From contig DBXK01000021.1 in NCBI GenBank assembly GCA_002309375.1, positions 1-21,190 of the forward strand: a stretch of 21,190 nucleotides of DNA. The letters are read 5' to 3'. The notes under the pieces are model-generated. The model did not search any database. It was not told the origin of the DNA and saw nothing but the letters and a program-made list of their open reading frames with translations. Below are positions 14,279 through 21,190 of this stretch, one piece after another; positions within the stretch are counted from its first letter, which is position 1; the number at the start of each line of letters is the position of its first letter. A program made the translations under genes and the position numbers. This DNA comes from Christensenella sp. UBA1214. GTDB lineage: Bacteria; Bacillota; Clostridia; Christensenellales; CAG-138.

Positions 14279-14995
14279 ATGAATATAGATGTTTTAACCT
14301 ATAACGAGAACATTGATCCAGCGCTTTTTATTGGAAGAATCTCCGTGGTGATCGATGTTCTTCGCTGTACAAGCGTTATGACGGCCGCTGTTTCACATGG
14401 TGCTGCCCGTATCATCCCCGTAATCGAGCCCGAGGATGCTTTTTCTTTAGCAGAATCGCTTGGACGGGCTTCATGCGTTATCGGCGGCGAGCGGGGCTGC
14501 AATAAAGTCCCCGGCTTCGATTTCGGTAATTCTCCGCTTGAATACACCGAATCTGCTGTAAGAGGAAAAACGGTGATCATGAGCACCTCCAACGGTACTG
14601 CCGCAATCAGTGCAGCTCAAAAAGCCGATATCGTGTTTATCGGTTCAATGCTAAACAGCAATGCTGTAGCTGCCGCAGCGGCTTCATGCGGCAAAGATAT
14701 CCTCATTCTTTGCTCTGGTACGAACAGAAAGGTGTCGGCAGATGATTACTGTGCTGCCGGATCGATCATCAAAAAGATCTCAGAATCCTCAGCCGATTTC
14801 GTTCTGTCGGATGCAGCTCTGATTTGCGTTCATCTTTTCGACAGTTTGATAAATGGGAGCTTTGATCTTATGAAAACCTATCATTGTCATCGTCTGTTTG
14901 AGCTCGGTTACGGAGCCGATATCGAATACTGTTTACAGGACAGTGTAATAAACGTTGTGCCGGTATGGAAGGACGGCGAAATCAAAGCCAATTAA
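14279..14995 (+). CDS. comB: 2-phosphosulfolactate phosphatase (ComB family)
   Basis: Hydrolyses 2-phosphosulfolactate to 3-sulfolactate, a step of coenzyme M synthesis in methanogens and of sulfolactate production in Bacillus spores (YitC). The 238-aa product has VVIDVLRCTSVMTAAVSHGA, GGERGCNKVPGFDFGNSPLEY, VIMSTSNGTAAI and LILCSGTNRKVSADDYCAAG, all family hallmarks. It is the usual length, with a good ribosome site. It has its own promoter and terminator. Synthase ComA is not in the window. Its place directly after spmAB fits a spore-related role, which is inference. Confidence 0.93.
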   Translation: MNIDVLTYNENIDPALFIGRISVVIDVLRCTSVMTAAVSHGAARIIPVIEPEDAFSLAESLGRASCVIGGERGCNKVPGFDFGNSPLEYTESAVRGKTVIMSTSNGTAAISAAQKADIVFIGSMLNSNAVAAAAASCGKDILILCSGTNRKVSADDYCAAGSIIKKISESSADFVLSDAALICVHLFDSLINGSFDLMKTYHCHRLFELGYGADIEYCLQDSVINVVPVWKDGEIKAN

Positions 14996-15014
14996 TCGAA
15001 TACCATCCAAATTA

Positions 15015-15036
15015 GAGGCCTGTCGGCCTCTTTTTT
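15015..15036 (+). terminator. Rho-independent terminator of comB
   Basis: GAGGCC-TGTC-GGCCTC, a perfect 6-bp stem, then TTTTTT. It begins 19 bp after the stop codon and ends 6 bp before the second parS site. Confidence 0.92.
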
Positions 15037-15041
15037 CAAAA

Positions 15042-15057
15042 TGTTTCACGTGAAACA
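15042..15057. promoter_or_regulatory. parS centromere site 2
   Basis: A second exact copy of TGTTTCACGTGAAACA, between the comB terminator and the soj promoter (21 bp before its -35). ParB bound here could also affect transcription of soj-parB. Confidence 0.96.
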
Positions 15058-15078
15058 ATCGAAATACAAATTCTTGTA

Positions 15079-15107
15079 TTGCGTGAAGAAATGAATTTGT
15101 GTATAAT
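15079..15107 (+). promoter_or_regulatory. soj-parB promoter with overlapping DnaA box and dyad
   Basis: TTGCGT (15079-15084), 17-bp spacer, TATAAT (15102-15107). The string TGTGTATAA at 15098-15106 is the reverse of the DnaA box TTATACACA (consensus TTATNCACA) and covers most of the -10. An 8-bp inverted repeat, ACAAATTC (15066-15073) and GAATTTGT (15093-15100), flanks the -35. The start near 15114 leaves a 40-nt leader. Confidence 0.65.
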
Positions 15108-15153
15108 GATGTAAAAGGGCAAATATGTGTAAAAACGCCCTCGGGAGGCTATT

Positions 15154-15924
15154 ATGGCTAAAGTTATTGCGATCGCGAATCAAAAAGGCGGAGTCGGCAA
15201 AACGACTACTGCCGTTAACCTTGCGACTTGTGTTGCACAGCAGGGGAAAAAGGCGCTTCTGGTCGACATCGATCCTCAGGGCAACGCAACCAGCGGCATG
15301 GGAGTTGATAAAGACAAATGCGAATACAGTATTTATGACATGTTGATTAACGGAATTTCCGTTGAGAAGATAATAATTCCGACTAAGGTTCCGAATTTGA
15401 TGCTTCTTCCCGCAAGGATCGAGCTTGCCGGCGCCGAGATCGAACTTGTGAGCCAGATGTCTCGCGAATTCAAGCTGAAGAACGCGCTGCGCGGGATCCA
15501 GCATCAGTTTGATTATATTATTACAGACTGTCCGCCTTCGCTCGGGCTGCTCACGCTCAATGCGCTTGCCGCTGCAGACACGCTTCTCGTTCCGATCCAA
15601 TGCGAGTATTATGCGCTTGAGGGGCTTTCTCAGCTTATGAACACGGTTCGCCTCGTTCGCCAGAATCTTAACCCCGAGCTCGAGGTCGAGGGCGTTGTCA
15701 TGACTATGTATGACGCAAGAACGAAACTTTCCGCTCAGGTCGTAGGGGAAGTTAAGAAATTCTTCAAAAACAAGGTTTACGATACTATCATTCCGCGTTC
15801 CGTTCGCCTCGGGGAAGCGCCGAGCTTCGGCCTTCCGATCACCCTTTATGATTCCCGCTGCAATGCATCGAAGGCTTATCGCAGCCTTGCAGGCGAGCTT
15901 ATCGAGGACGACGGGGAAAGTTGA
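15154..15924 (+). CDS. soj: Chromosome-partitioning ATPase Soj (ParA)
   Basis: 256 aa, cytoplasmic/nucleoid-bound ATPase that works with ParB to move origins; in B. subtilis Soj also controls DnaA. It has the deviant Walker A KGGVGKTT (11-18), LLVDIDPQGNATSGMG, YIITDCPPSLGLLTLNAL and CEYYALEGLSQL, at normal chromosomal ParA length without an N-terminal DNA-binding extension. GGAGG lies six bases ahead of the ATG. parB follows 55 bp later, after a gap with no terminator. Confidence 0.96.
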   Translation: MAKVIAIANQKGGVGKTTTAVNLATCVAQQGKKALLVDIDPQGNATSGMGVDKDKCEYSIYDMLINGISVEKIIIPTKVPNLMLLPARIELAGAEIELVSQMSREFKLKNALRGIQHQFDYIITDCPPSLGLLTLNALAAADTLLVPIQCEYYALEGLSQLMNTVRLVRQNLNPELEVEGVVMTMYDARTKLSAQVVGEVKKFFKNKVYDTIIPRSVRLGEAPSFGLPITLYDSRCNASKAYRSLAGELIEDDGES

Positions 15925-15979
15925 TATTACATATTAGCGTATATTATTCATAATGTTTATCTTACAAATGAGGTAGTTT

Positions 15980-16837
15980 ATGAAAGGACTTGGAAAAGGT
16001 TTGGACGCGCTTCTCGGAGGAAGCGATTTTGAAGAGAGCAGCGTTGTAAGCACGCTTTCCGTTTATCTTATCGATACAAATCTCGATCAGCCGCGCAAGA
16101 CCTTTGACGAAGCGAAGCTCAAGGAGCTTGCGACCAGCATCGAGCAGCATGGCGTCGTTCAGCCGATAATCGTCAAAAAGTATGACGATCGTTATAAAAT
16201 TATTGCCGGCGAGCGGCGTTTTCGTGCCGCACGCATGGCAGGACTGAACGAAGTTCCCGTCATTGTCCGCGATCTTGATGAGCAGGAGGTCCTCGAGGTC
16301 TCGCTGATCGAAAACCTCCAGCGTGAAAACCTGAACCCCATCGAAGAAGCCTCGGCGATCCGCGCGCTGATGGATGAGCATGATCTCACTCAGGAAGAGG
16401 TTGCGAAGCGCCTCGGAAAATCACGTCCTGCCATAGCAAATTCCGTGCGCCTGCTTGCACTTCCCGAAGAGATCAGGGCGCTCGTTCTCGATGGACAGCT
16501 TCAAGCCGGGCACTGCCGCGTGCTCTCATCCATCCCGGATGAGCAACTTATGATCAAGACCGCTCTCCGCGCCGCCGACGGCGAATGGTCGGTGCGCGAA
16601 ACCGAACAGCAGGTCGCATCCCTGCTTGCTCTCAAATCCCTCGAGCGTAAACAGCCGAAACGCTCCCGACTCTCCAACGATATGCGGCACGCGCAGGACA
16701 AGCTCCGCGAGCGGCTCGGGACTAAGGTCAGCTTCAAGGGCGATGACGATAAAGGCAAGATCGTTATAGAGTATTTCAGCAAGGACGAACTTTCGAATAT
16801 CTATGATCTGATCATGGGCGAAAAAGCCGAAGAATAA
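15980..16837 (+). CDS. parB: Chromosome-partitioning protein ParB (Spo0J)
   Basis: 285 aa, CTP-dependent clamp that loads at parS. In order: the Soj-stimulating N-terminus MKGLGKGLDALLGG, the CTP-binding domain with QPIIVKKYDDRYKIIAGERRFRAARMAG and ENLQRENLNPIEEA, the helix-turn-helix LTQEEVAKRLGKSRPAIANSVRLL, and a C-terminal dimer domain. Its site is present twice within 2.9 kb upstream. GAGGT lies five bases before the ATG. The methyltransferase gene follows 9 bp later. Confidence 0.96.
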   Translation: MKGLGKGLDALLGGSDFEESSVVSTLSVYLIDTNLDQPRKTFDEAKLKELATSIEQHGVVQPIIVKKYDDRYKIIAGERRFRAARMAGLNEVPVIVRDLDEQEVLEVSLIENLQRENLNPIEEASAIRALMDEHDLTQEEVAKRLGKSRPAIANSVRLLALPEEIRALVLDGQLQAGHCRVLSSIPDEQLMIKTALRAADGEWSVRETEQQVASLLALKSLERKQPKRSRLSNDMRHAQDKLRERLGTKVSFKGDDDKGKIVIEYFSKDELSNIYDLIMGEKAEE

Positions 16838-16846
16838 AGGATTTTT

Positions 16847-17713
16847 ATGTATCTTTCAAACGGTTGGAAGGATTTTGAAATAATCGATGCCGGTAACGGT
16901 GAAAAGCTCGAGAGGTGGGGGGACGTCGTGCTCCTGCGCCCCGATCCGCAGGCGGTTTGGCCGATGAAGCAGCCGGATTATTTCGACGCACACTATCTCC
17001 GCTCAAGTTCCGGCGGCGGTGAATGGGATTTCAAACGCAGGCTGCCCGAAAGCTGGACGATCCGCTATAAGGATCTTCGCTTCATCGTGCGTCCGACCGG
17101 CTTCAAGCACACCGGTCTGTTCCCGGAGCAGGCGGTCAATTGGGATTTCATGCGCGGTTTCGTTGAAAAGTATAAGGATAAGACCGATGAACCGTTCCGC
17201 GTGCTGAATCTTTTCGCCTATACCGGCGGTGCGACTGCTGCGCTTGCCGCTGCCGGCGCGGAGGTCGTCCACGTTGACGCGGCGAAGGGCATGGTCGCCT
17301 GGGCAAAGAACAATCTTGCCGAATCCGGCCTTTCCGATAAGCCTGTGCGGTTTATTATCGATGACGCTTTGAAATTTGTGCAGCGTGAAAAGCGACGGGG
17401 CAGGGAATACGAAGGCATTCTGATGGATCCTCCGAGCTACGGCCGCGGGCCGACGGGGGAGATGTGGCGCATCGAAGAGGGCCTTTTCCCGCTTGTTTCG
17501 GAATGTTCCGATCTTCTCAGCAAAAACGCCGGGTTCTTCCTCATCAATTCCTATACTACGGGCCTTGCGCCGACCGTTGTGCGAAACGTTTTGAAGGTCG
17601 CCGTCGGCAAGCGCGGCGGGAAAATCGAATCCGACGAGATCGGTCTTCCGATCGGCGACGGGAAGCTGACCCTTCCCTGCGGCTGCACCGGGCGCTGGTA
17701 CCGCGAGCTTTAA
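16847..17713 (+). CDS. Class I SAM-dependent methyltransferase, COG1092/RlmI-like, without PUA domain
   Basis: 288 aa, cytoplasmic. SAM site VLNLFAYTGGATAALAAAGAEVVHVDAAKGMVAWAKNNL and the catalytic-type motif MDPPSYGRG place it with the COG1092 (RlmI/YccW-like) group, most of whose known members methylate cytosine in 23S rRNA. The N-terminal PUA domain of RlmI is absent; instead there is a short beta-rich part (WKDFEIIDAG...RPTGFKHTGLFPEQAVNW). The target is therefore likely RNA but not known. AAAGGA is five bases ahead of the ATG, 9 bp after parB; the pseudouridine synthase gene follows 23 bp later. Confidence 0.85.
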   Translation: MYLSNGWKDFEIIDAGNGEKLERWGDVVLLRPDPQAVWPMKQPDYFDAHYLRSSSGGGEWDFKRRLPESWTIRYKDLRFIVRPTGFKHTGLFPEQAVNWDFMRGFVEKYKDKTDEPFRVLNLFAYTGGATAALAAAGAEVVHVDAAKGMVAWAKNNLAESGLSDKPVRFIIDDALKFVQREKRRGREYEGILMDPPSYGRGPTGEMWRIEEGLFPLVSECSDLLSKNAGFFLINSYTTGLAPTVVRNVLKVAVGKRGGKIESDEIGLPIGDGKLTLPCGCTGRWYREL

Positions 17714-17736
17714 ATCTTCAATATTTTAAAGGAAAA

Positions 17737-19092
17737 ATGCTTAACGTCATCTACGAAGACAACCATCTGCTCGTTTGCGAAAAGCCTGCGAATATGCCTA
17801 TTCAGGCGGATTCCTCCGGCGACCGCGATCTTTTGACGGAAGCGAAGGCTTATATCAAGCAGAAATACGATAAGCCCGGCGAGGTCTACCTCGGGCTTGT
17901 GCACCGCCTCGACCGCCCGGTCGGCGGTGTTATGGTATTTGCGCGCACAAGCAAGGCTGCCGCCCGTTTGACCGACGCGATGAAGGCCCGCCGCGTAAAG
18001 AAGAAATATGCGGCGATCGTCACAAATTCCCTTCCTTCCTATGGTAATTTAATAAATTATATTGTAAAAGATGAGGCGACTCATTCCGCGCTGCTCGTTC
18101 CCGAGGGAACCCCGGGCGCGCAGAGGGCGAGCCTTTCTTACACCGTTGTTTCGAAGAAGGCCGGCCGAACTCTCGTCGATATCGAGCTGCATACCGGCCG
18201 CCATCACCAGATCCGCGCCCAATTCGCGGGCATCGGCTGTCCTCTTTACGGCGATCAGCGTTATAACAGCAAGGCAGTCCCCGGGCAGCAGATCGCTCTT
18301 TTTGCCTATAGCCTGACGATCGAGCACCCGACGCTCCATGAGAGCATGACCTTCACCTGCACCCCGCAGGGCGACAGTTGGGCCGGATTCTCCGATGAAT
18401 TGACAGCTCTCGGCTGCGGCGTGCGCTGTTTCTATACGGATCCCGACCTGATCGCCGTCAATAAGGAAGCCGGCGTCGCCTGCACGATCCGCGACGGCGG
18501 GGAAGATACCCTCGAAGCAAGGCTCCTCTCCGCTTTCGGCGAGATCTGTCCCGTCCATCGCCTCGACGCTCCGACGACGGGCGTCGTGCTCTTTGCCCGG
18601 AATGAGAAAACCGAGGAAGCGCTCTCCGGCCTGATCCGCGAGCGGAAGCTCAAAAAGTATTATCACGCAAGGGTTTTCGGCGTTCCTCTCAAGAAAGAAG
18701 ACACGCTCACCCTCTATGCCGAAAAGGACGCGGAGCGCTCCGAAGTCCGCGTTTTCGATCGCCCGACTCCCCGTTCAAGGGATATGGTCACCGCCTATCG
18801 CCTGCTCGAAACCGAGCGAGGAGCGGGGGAGAAGCCGACGACTTCGCTTCTCGAGGTCGAGCTTTTTACCGGCCGGACGCACCAGATCCGGGCAAGCCTC
18901 GCGCATATCGGCTGCCCCGTTGTCGGCGACGACAAATACGGCGACCGGCAAAAGAACAAAGTATTTCCCGCCGGACTGCAGCTCTGCGCCGTCCGTGTGG
19001 AATTCCCGGATGATCCCGCTTTGCCGCCTCGTCTTCGCGGAAAAAAGCTTTCCGTCGATGCGCCTTTTGAAGAGAAGTCCTTCCGCGGTTAA
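17737..19092 (+). CDS. Tandem RluA-family pseudouridine synthase with two catalytic domains
   Basis: 451 aa made of two complete RluA-type domains in one frame. Domain 1 (about 1-225): IYEDNHLLVCEKPANMP, the active-site LVHRLDRPVGGVMVFAR with Asp59, and ELHTGRHHQIRAQFAGIGCPLYGD. Domain 2 (about 228-451): FYTDPDLIAVNKEAGV, PVHRLDAPTTGVVLFAR with Asp277, and ELFTGRTHQIRASLAHIGCPVVGDDKYGD. Both catalytic Asp residues are present, so two uridine sites, probably in rRNA or tRNA, may be modified. No S4 RNA-binding domain is attached. The frame is open upstream to 17464, but ATG 17737 has AAAGGA four bases ahead and matches the domain start. Follows the methyltransferase by 23 bp and precedes mnmG by 29 bp. 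Confidence 0.88.
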   Translation: MLNVIYEDNHLLVCEKPANMPIQADSSGDRDLLTEAKAYIKQKYDKPGEVYLGLVHRLDRPVGGVMVFARTSKAAARLTDAMKARRVKKKYAAIVTNSLPSYGNLINYIVKDEATHSALLVPEGTPGAQRASLSYTVVSKKAGRTLVDIELHTGRHHQIRAQFAGIGCPLYGDQRYNSKAVPGQQIALFAYSLTIEHPTLHESMTFTCTPQGDSWAGFSDELTALGCGVRCFYTDPDLIAVNKEAGVACTIRDGGEDTLEARLLSAFGEICPVHRLDAPTTGVVLFARNEKTEEALSGLIRERKLKKYYHARVFGVPLKKEDTLTLYAEKDAERSEVRVFDRPTPRSRDMVTAYRLLETERGAGEKPTTSLLEVELFTGRTHQIRASLAHIGCPVVGDDKYGDRQKNKVFPAGLQLCAVRVEFPDDPALPPRLRGKKLSVDAPFEEKSFRG

Positions 19093-19121
19093 GTCGATTT
19101 TTCCTTATAGCAGCAATAAAA

Positions 19122-21008
19122 ATGAGCATTCTCACCGAACAGTTCGATATCGTTGTCGCCGGCGCCGGCCACGCCGGAGTGGAGGCCTCTCTCGCCTGTG
19201 CGAGGATGGGGCTTAAAACGCTCTGCCTTTGCCTGAACCTCGATTCGGTCGCGCTCTGCGCCTGCAATCCCGCGATCGGCGGAACGAGCAAGGGCCATCT
19301 CGTGCGCGAGATCGATGCGCTCGGCGGCGAAATGGGCCTGGCGGCGGATGATACTTTCCTTCAAATGCGCATGCTGAACCTCAGCAAAGGTCCCGCCGTG
19401 CATTCCCTCCGCGCCCAGATCGACAAAAACCGCTATCATCTTCGGATGAAGCGCGCGCTCGAATCCCAGGAAAACCTGACTCTCAGGCAGGATGAAGTTG
19501 AACGGATCATCGTGAAAAACGGCAGCATTTCCGGGATCATCTGCGCGGGCGGAATGGAGTACTCCTGCCGCGCCCTCGTTATCTGCGCCGGCGTCTACCT
19601 CAAGGCGAAGATCCATATCGGCGAATTCAGCCGCGAGCAGGGCCCCTCCGGCCTTGCCCGTGCATCCGCGCTTTCCGGGAGCCTTTCGGAGCTCGGTTTT
19701 TCCCTGCGCCGCTTCAAAACCGGCACCCCGCCGCGCGTTTCTCTGCGCAGTCTGGATCTTTCAAAAATGGAGCCGCAGTTCGGCGACGTCCCGATCCCGC
19801 GGTTTTCGTTCCTGACGGATAAGCTCGAGCGCGAGCAGATGCGCTGCTATCTCACCTATACGAACGCCGAAACGCACGCGGCGATCCTTTCGAACCTCGA
19901 CCGCTCGCCGATGTTCAGCGGAAAGATCAACGCCGCGCCGACGCGCTATTGCCCCTCGATCGAAGATAAACTCATCCGCTTCAAGGATAAGGAAAGGCAT
20001 CAGCTTTTCATTGAACCCGAAGGAGAATTCACCGACGAAATGTATGTTCAGGGCTTCTCCACGAGCCTCCCGAAGGATGTTCAGCGCGAAGCGCTGCGCA
20101 CCATCCCCGGCCTTGAAAACGCGGAGATCATGCGCTACGGTTACGCGATCGAATATGACTGCATCGACCCGACCGCGCTCGATCTGACGCTCGGCAGCAA
20201 GGCGATCGCCGGCCTTTATTTCGCGGGGCAGATCAACGGTTCGAGCGGCTATGAAGAGGCCGCCGCGCAGGGTCTTCTTGCCGGCGTCAATGCCGCGCTC
20301 TATGTGCGCGGGGAGGAGCCGCTCATCCTGCGCCGTTCGGATGCCTATATCGGCGTGCTGGCGGACGATCTCGCGACAAAGGGCACCAACGAACCCTACC
20401 GCATGATGACGAGCCGTGCGGAATACCGCCTCGTTCTCCGGCAGGACAATGCCGATCTGCGGCTGACCGAGCTCGGCAGGCGCACAGGCCTTATCTCAAG
20501 TGCGCGCTATGACCGCCTTATGGCTAAAAAAGAGCAGGTGGAAAAAGCAAAAACCGCGCTTTCCGCAACCGTTCCGCCGAGCGAAAATTTGAATGCGCTG
20601 CTTGAAGGGAAGGGCGAAAACCCGATCGTTACCGGCGCGAAGCTGATGAACCTTTTGAAGCGCGAAGGCGTGCGCTATACGGAACTGCTCTCCCTGTTTC
20701 CGAGCCTTCCGCCGATTTCCGATGAAGCGACGCTCGAGATCGAGACCGAAGCGCATTACGGCGGCTATATCGAGCGCGAAAACGAGCGGATCCGCCGCTT
20801 CGAGAGCCAGGAGAGCATCATTCTGCCCGCGGATCTCGACTATAACGCGATCGGCGGGCTGCGGCTCGAAGCGCGGCAGAAGCTTTCCGCCCTGCGCCCG
20901 ATGAACCTCGGCCAGGCGAGCCGCATCTCCGGCGTTTCCCCCGCGGATATCGCCGTGCTGATGATCCGCCTGAAGGAGCTCGAAAGAGCGAAAGGAGGAG
21001 CAGAATGA
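19122..21008 (+). CDS. mnmG: tRNA uridine-5-carboxymethylaminomethyl modification enzyme MnmG (GidA)
   Basis: FAD enzyme that, with MnmE, adds the carboxymethylaminomethyl group to wobble U34 of several tRNAs. 628 aa, full length. FAD site DIVVAGAGHAGVEASLACAR, CNPAIGGTSKGHLVREIDALGG, RRFKTGTPPRV, YCPSIEDKLIRF, QGFSTSLP, YAIEYDCIDP, FAGQINGSSGYEEAAAQGLLAG and TSRAEYRLVLRQDNAD are all standard. The start is set by the N-terminal beta strand; no Shine-Dalgarno is visible before it (the upstream bases read CAGCAATAAAA), which is unlike its neighbours. Overlaps rsmG by ATGA. Confidence 0.97.
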   Translation: MSILTEQFDIVVAGAGHAGVEASLACARMGLKTLCLCLNLDSVALCACNPAIGGTSKGHLVREIDALGGEMGLAADDTFLQMRMLNLSKGPAVHSLRAQIDKNRYHLRMKRALESQENLTLRQDEVERIIVKNGSISGIICAGGMEYSCRALVICAGVYLKAKIHIGEFSREQGPSGLARASALSGSLSELGFSLRRFKTGTPPRVSLRSLDLSKMEPQFGDVPIPRFSFLTDKLEREQMRCYLTYTNAETHAAILSNLDRSPMFSGKINAAPTRYCPSIEDKLIRFKDKERHQLFIEPEGEFTDEMYVQGFSTSLPKDVQREALRTIPGLENAEIMRYGYAIEYDCIDPTALDLTLGSKAIAGLYFAGQINGSSGYEEAAAQGLLAGVNAALYVRGEEPLILRRSDAYIGVLADDLATKGTNEPYRMMTSRAEYRLVLRQDNADLRLTELGRRTGLISSARYDRLMAKKEQVEKAKTALSATVPPSENLNALLEGKGENPIVTGAKLMNLLKREGVRYTELLSLFPSLPPISDEATLEIETEAHYGGYIERENERIRRFESQESIILPADLDYNAIGGLRLEARQKLSALRPMNLGQASRISGVSPADIAVLMIRLKELERAKGGAE

Positions 21009-21190
21009 AAAAGCAGATCATTCCCGAACCGGAAAAAATGCCGGAGCTGCTTGAAAAATACATACCGAATGCAGCGGAAGAGCAGAAAGAGAAGCTGATC
21101 CGCTTCTACGTCATGCTGGTCGAAAAGAACAACGTGATGAACCTCACCGCGATCACCGACGCGGAGGGCGTGGCTTCCCGCCATTTTGCG
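21005..21190 (+). CDS. rsmG: 16S rRNA (guanine527-N7)-methyltransferase RsmG, N-terminal part
   Basis: 62 codons before the right edge. YVMLVEKNNVMNLTAITDAEGVASRHF matches the N-terminal block of RsmG (GidB), whose full length is about 235 aa. The ATG overlaps the mnmG stop (ATGA) and has AAAGGAGGAG just upstream. The mnmG-rsmG pair is the usual origin-linked arrangement. Confidence 0.93.
   Translation, partial: MKKQIIPEPEKMPELLEKYIPNAAEEQKEKLIRFYVMLVEKNNVMNLTAITDAEGVASRHFA

Overview
The window looks like part of the chromosome of a spore-forming (or recently spore-forming) Clostridia-type Firmicute with fairly high GC. The evidence is a clostridial-looking 16S 5' end, a CIRCE operator before clpB, a tetrahydrofolate riboswitch before a folate ECF transporter gene, spmA-spmB, and the soj-spo0J (parA-parB)/mnmG/rsmG cluster with two perfect parS sites. 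The last feature places it near the replication origin, although no dnaA gene or DnaA-box cluster is visible. I cannot name the species.

Left arm (1-11.2 kb, all on the minus strand). The 5' end of a 16S rRNA gene runs off the left edge, preceded by a textbook rRNA promoter (TTGACA, 17 bp, TATAAT). Next is a compact operon read right to left: a Dabb-fold protein, the pseudouridine-phosphate glycosidase PsuG, a CapA-like lipoprotein, a TIGR01906/DUF1461 membrane protein and TsaD, ending in a strong terminator at 486-509. A monocistronic, HrcA/CIRCE-controlled clpB follows. Then comes a lipoprotein of unknown function with internal repeats, whose promoter overlaps the terminator of the gene upstream. 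Last is a folate module: riboswitch, folate ECF S component, folC.

Divergent gap (11,215-11,635). This holds the minus-strand promoter, a THF-I-type riboswitch with a hairpin that works both as terminator and as Shine-Dalgarno sequester, and the plus-strand extended -10 promoter of the LOG gene.

Right arm (11.6-21.2 kb, all on the plus strand). LOG family protein, KdpD-like universal-stress domain protein, a small acidic protein of unknown function, parS, spmA-spmB, comB (phosphosulfolactate phosphatase) with terminator, a second parS, soj, parB, a COG1092-type methyltransferase, a fused tandem RluA-family pseudouridine synthase, mnmG and the start of rsmG. From soj onward the genes are close together with no terminator, so they may be one long transcription unit.

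Themes. Many genes handle RNA modification (tsaD, tandem RluA, COG1092 methyltransferase, mnmG, rsmG, and psuG for pseudouridine breakdown). Sporulation genes (spmAB, comB) lie between the two parS sites, beside the chromosome-segregation genes. I saw no tRNA, CRISPR array, insertion sequence or phage gene. The least ordinary items are the riboswitch with its dual-purpose hairpin, the two-active-site RluA fusion, the parS-spmAB-comB-parS arrangement, and a consensus DnaA box lying over the soj promoter.
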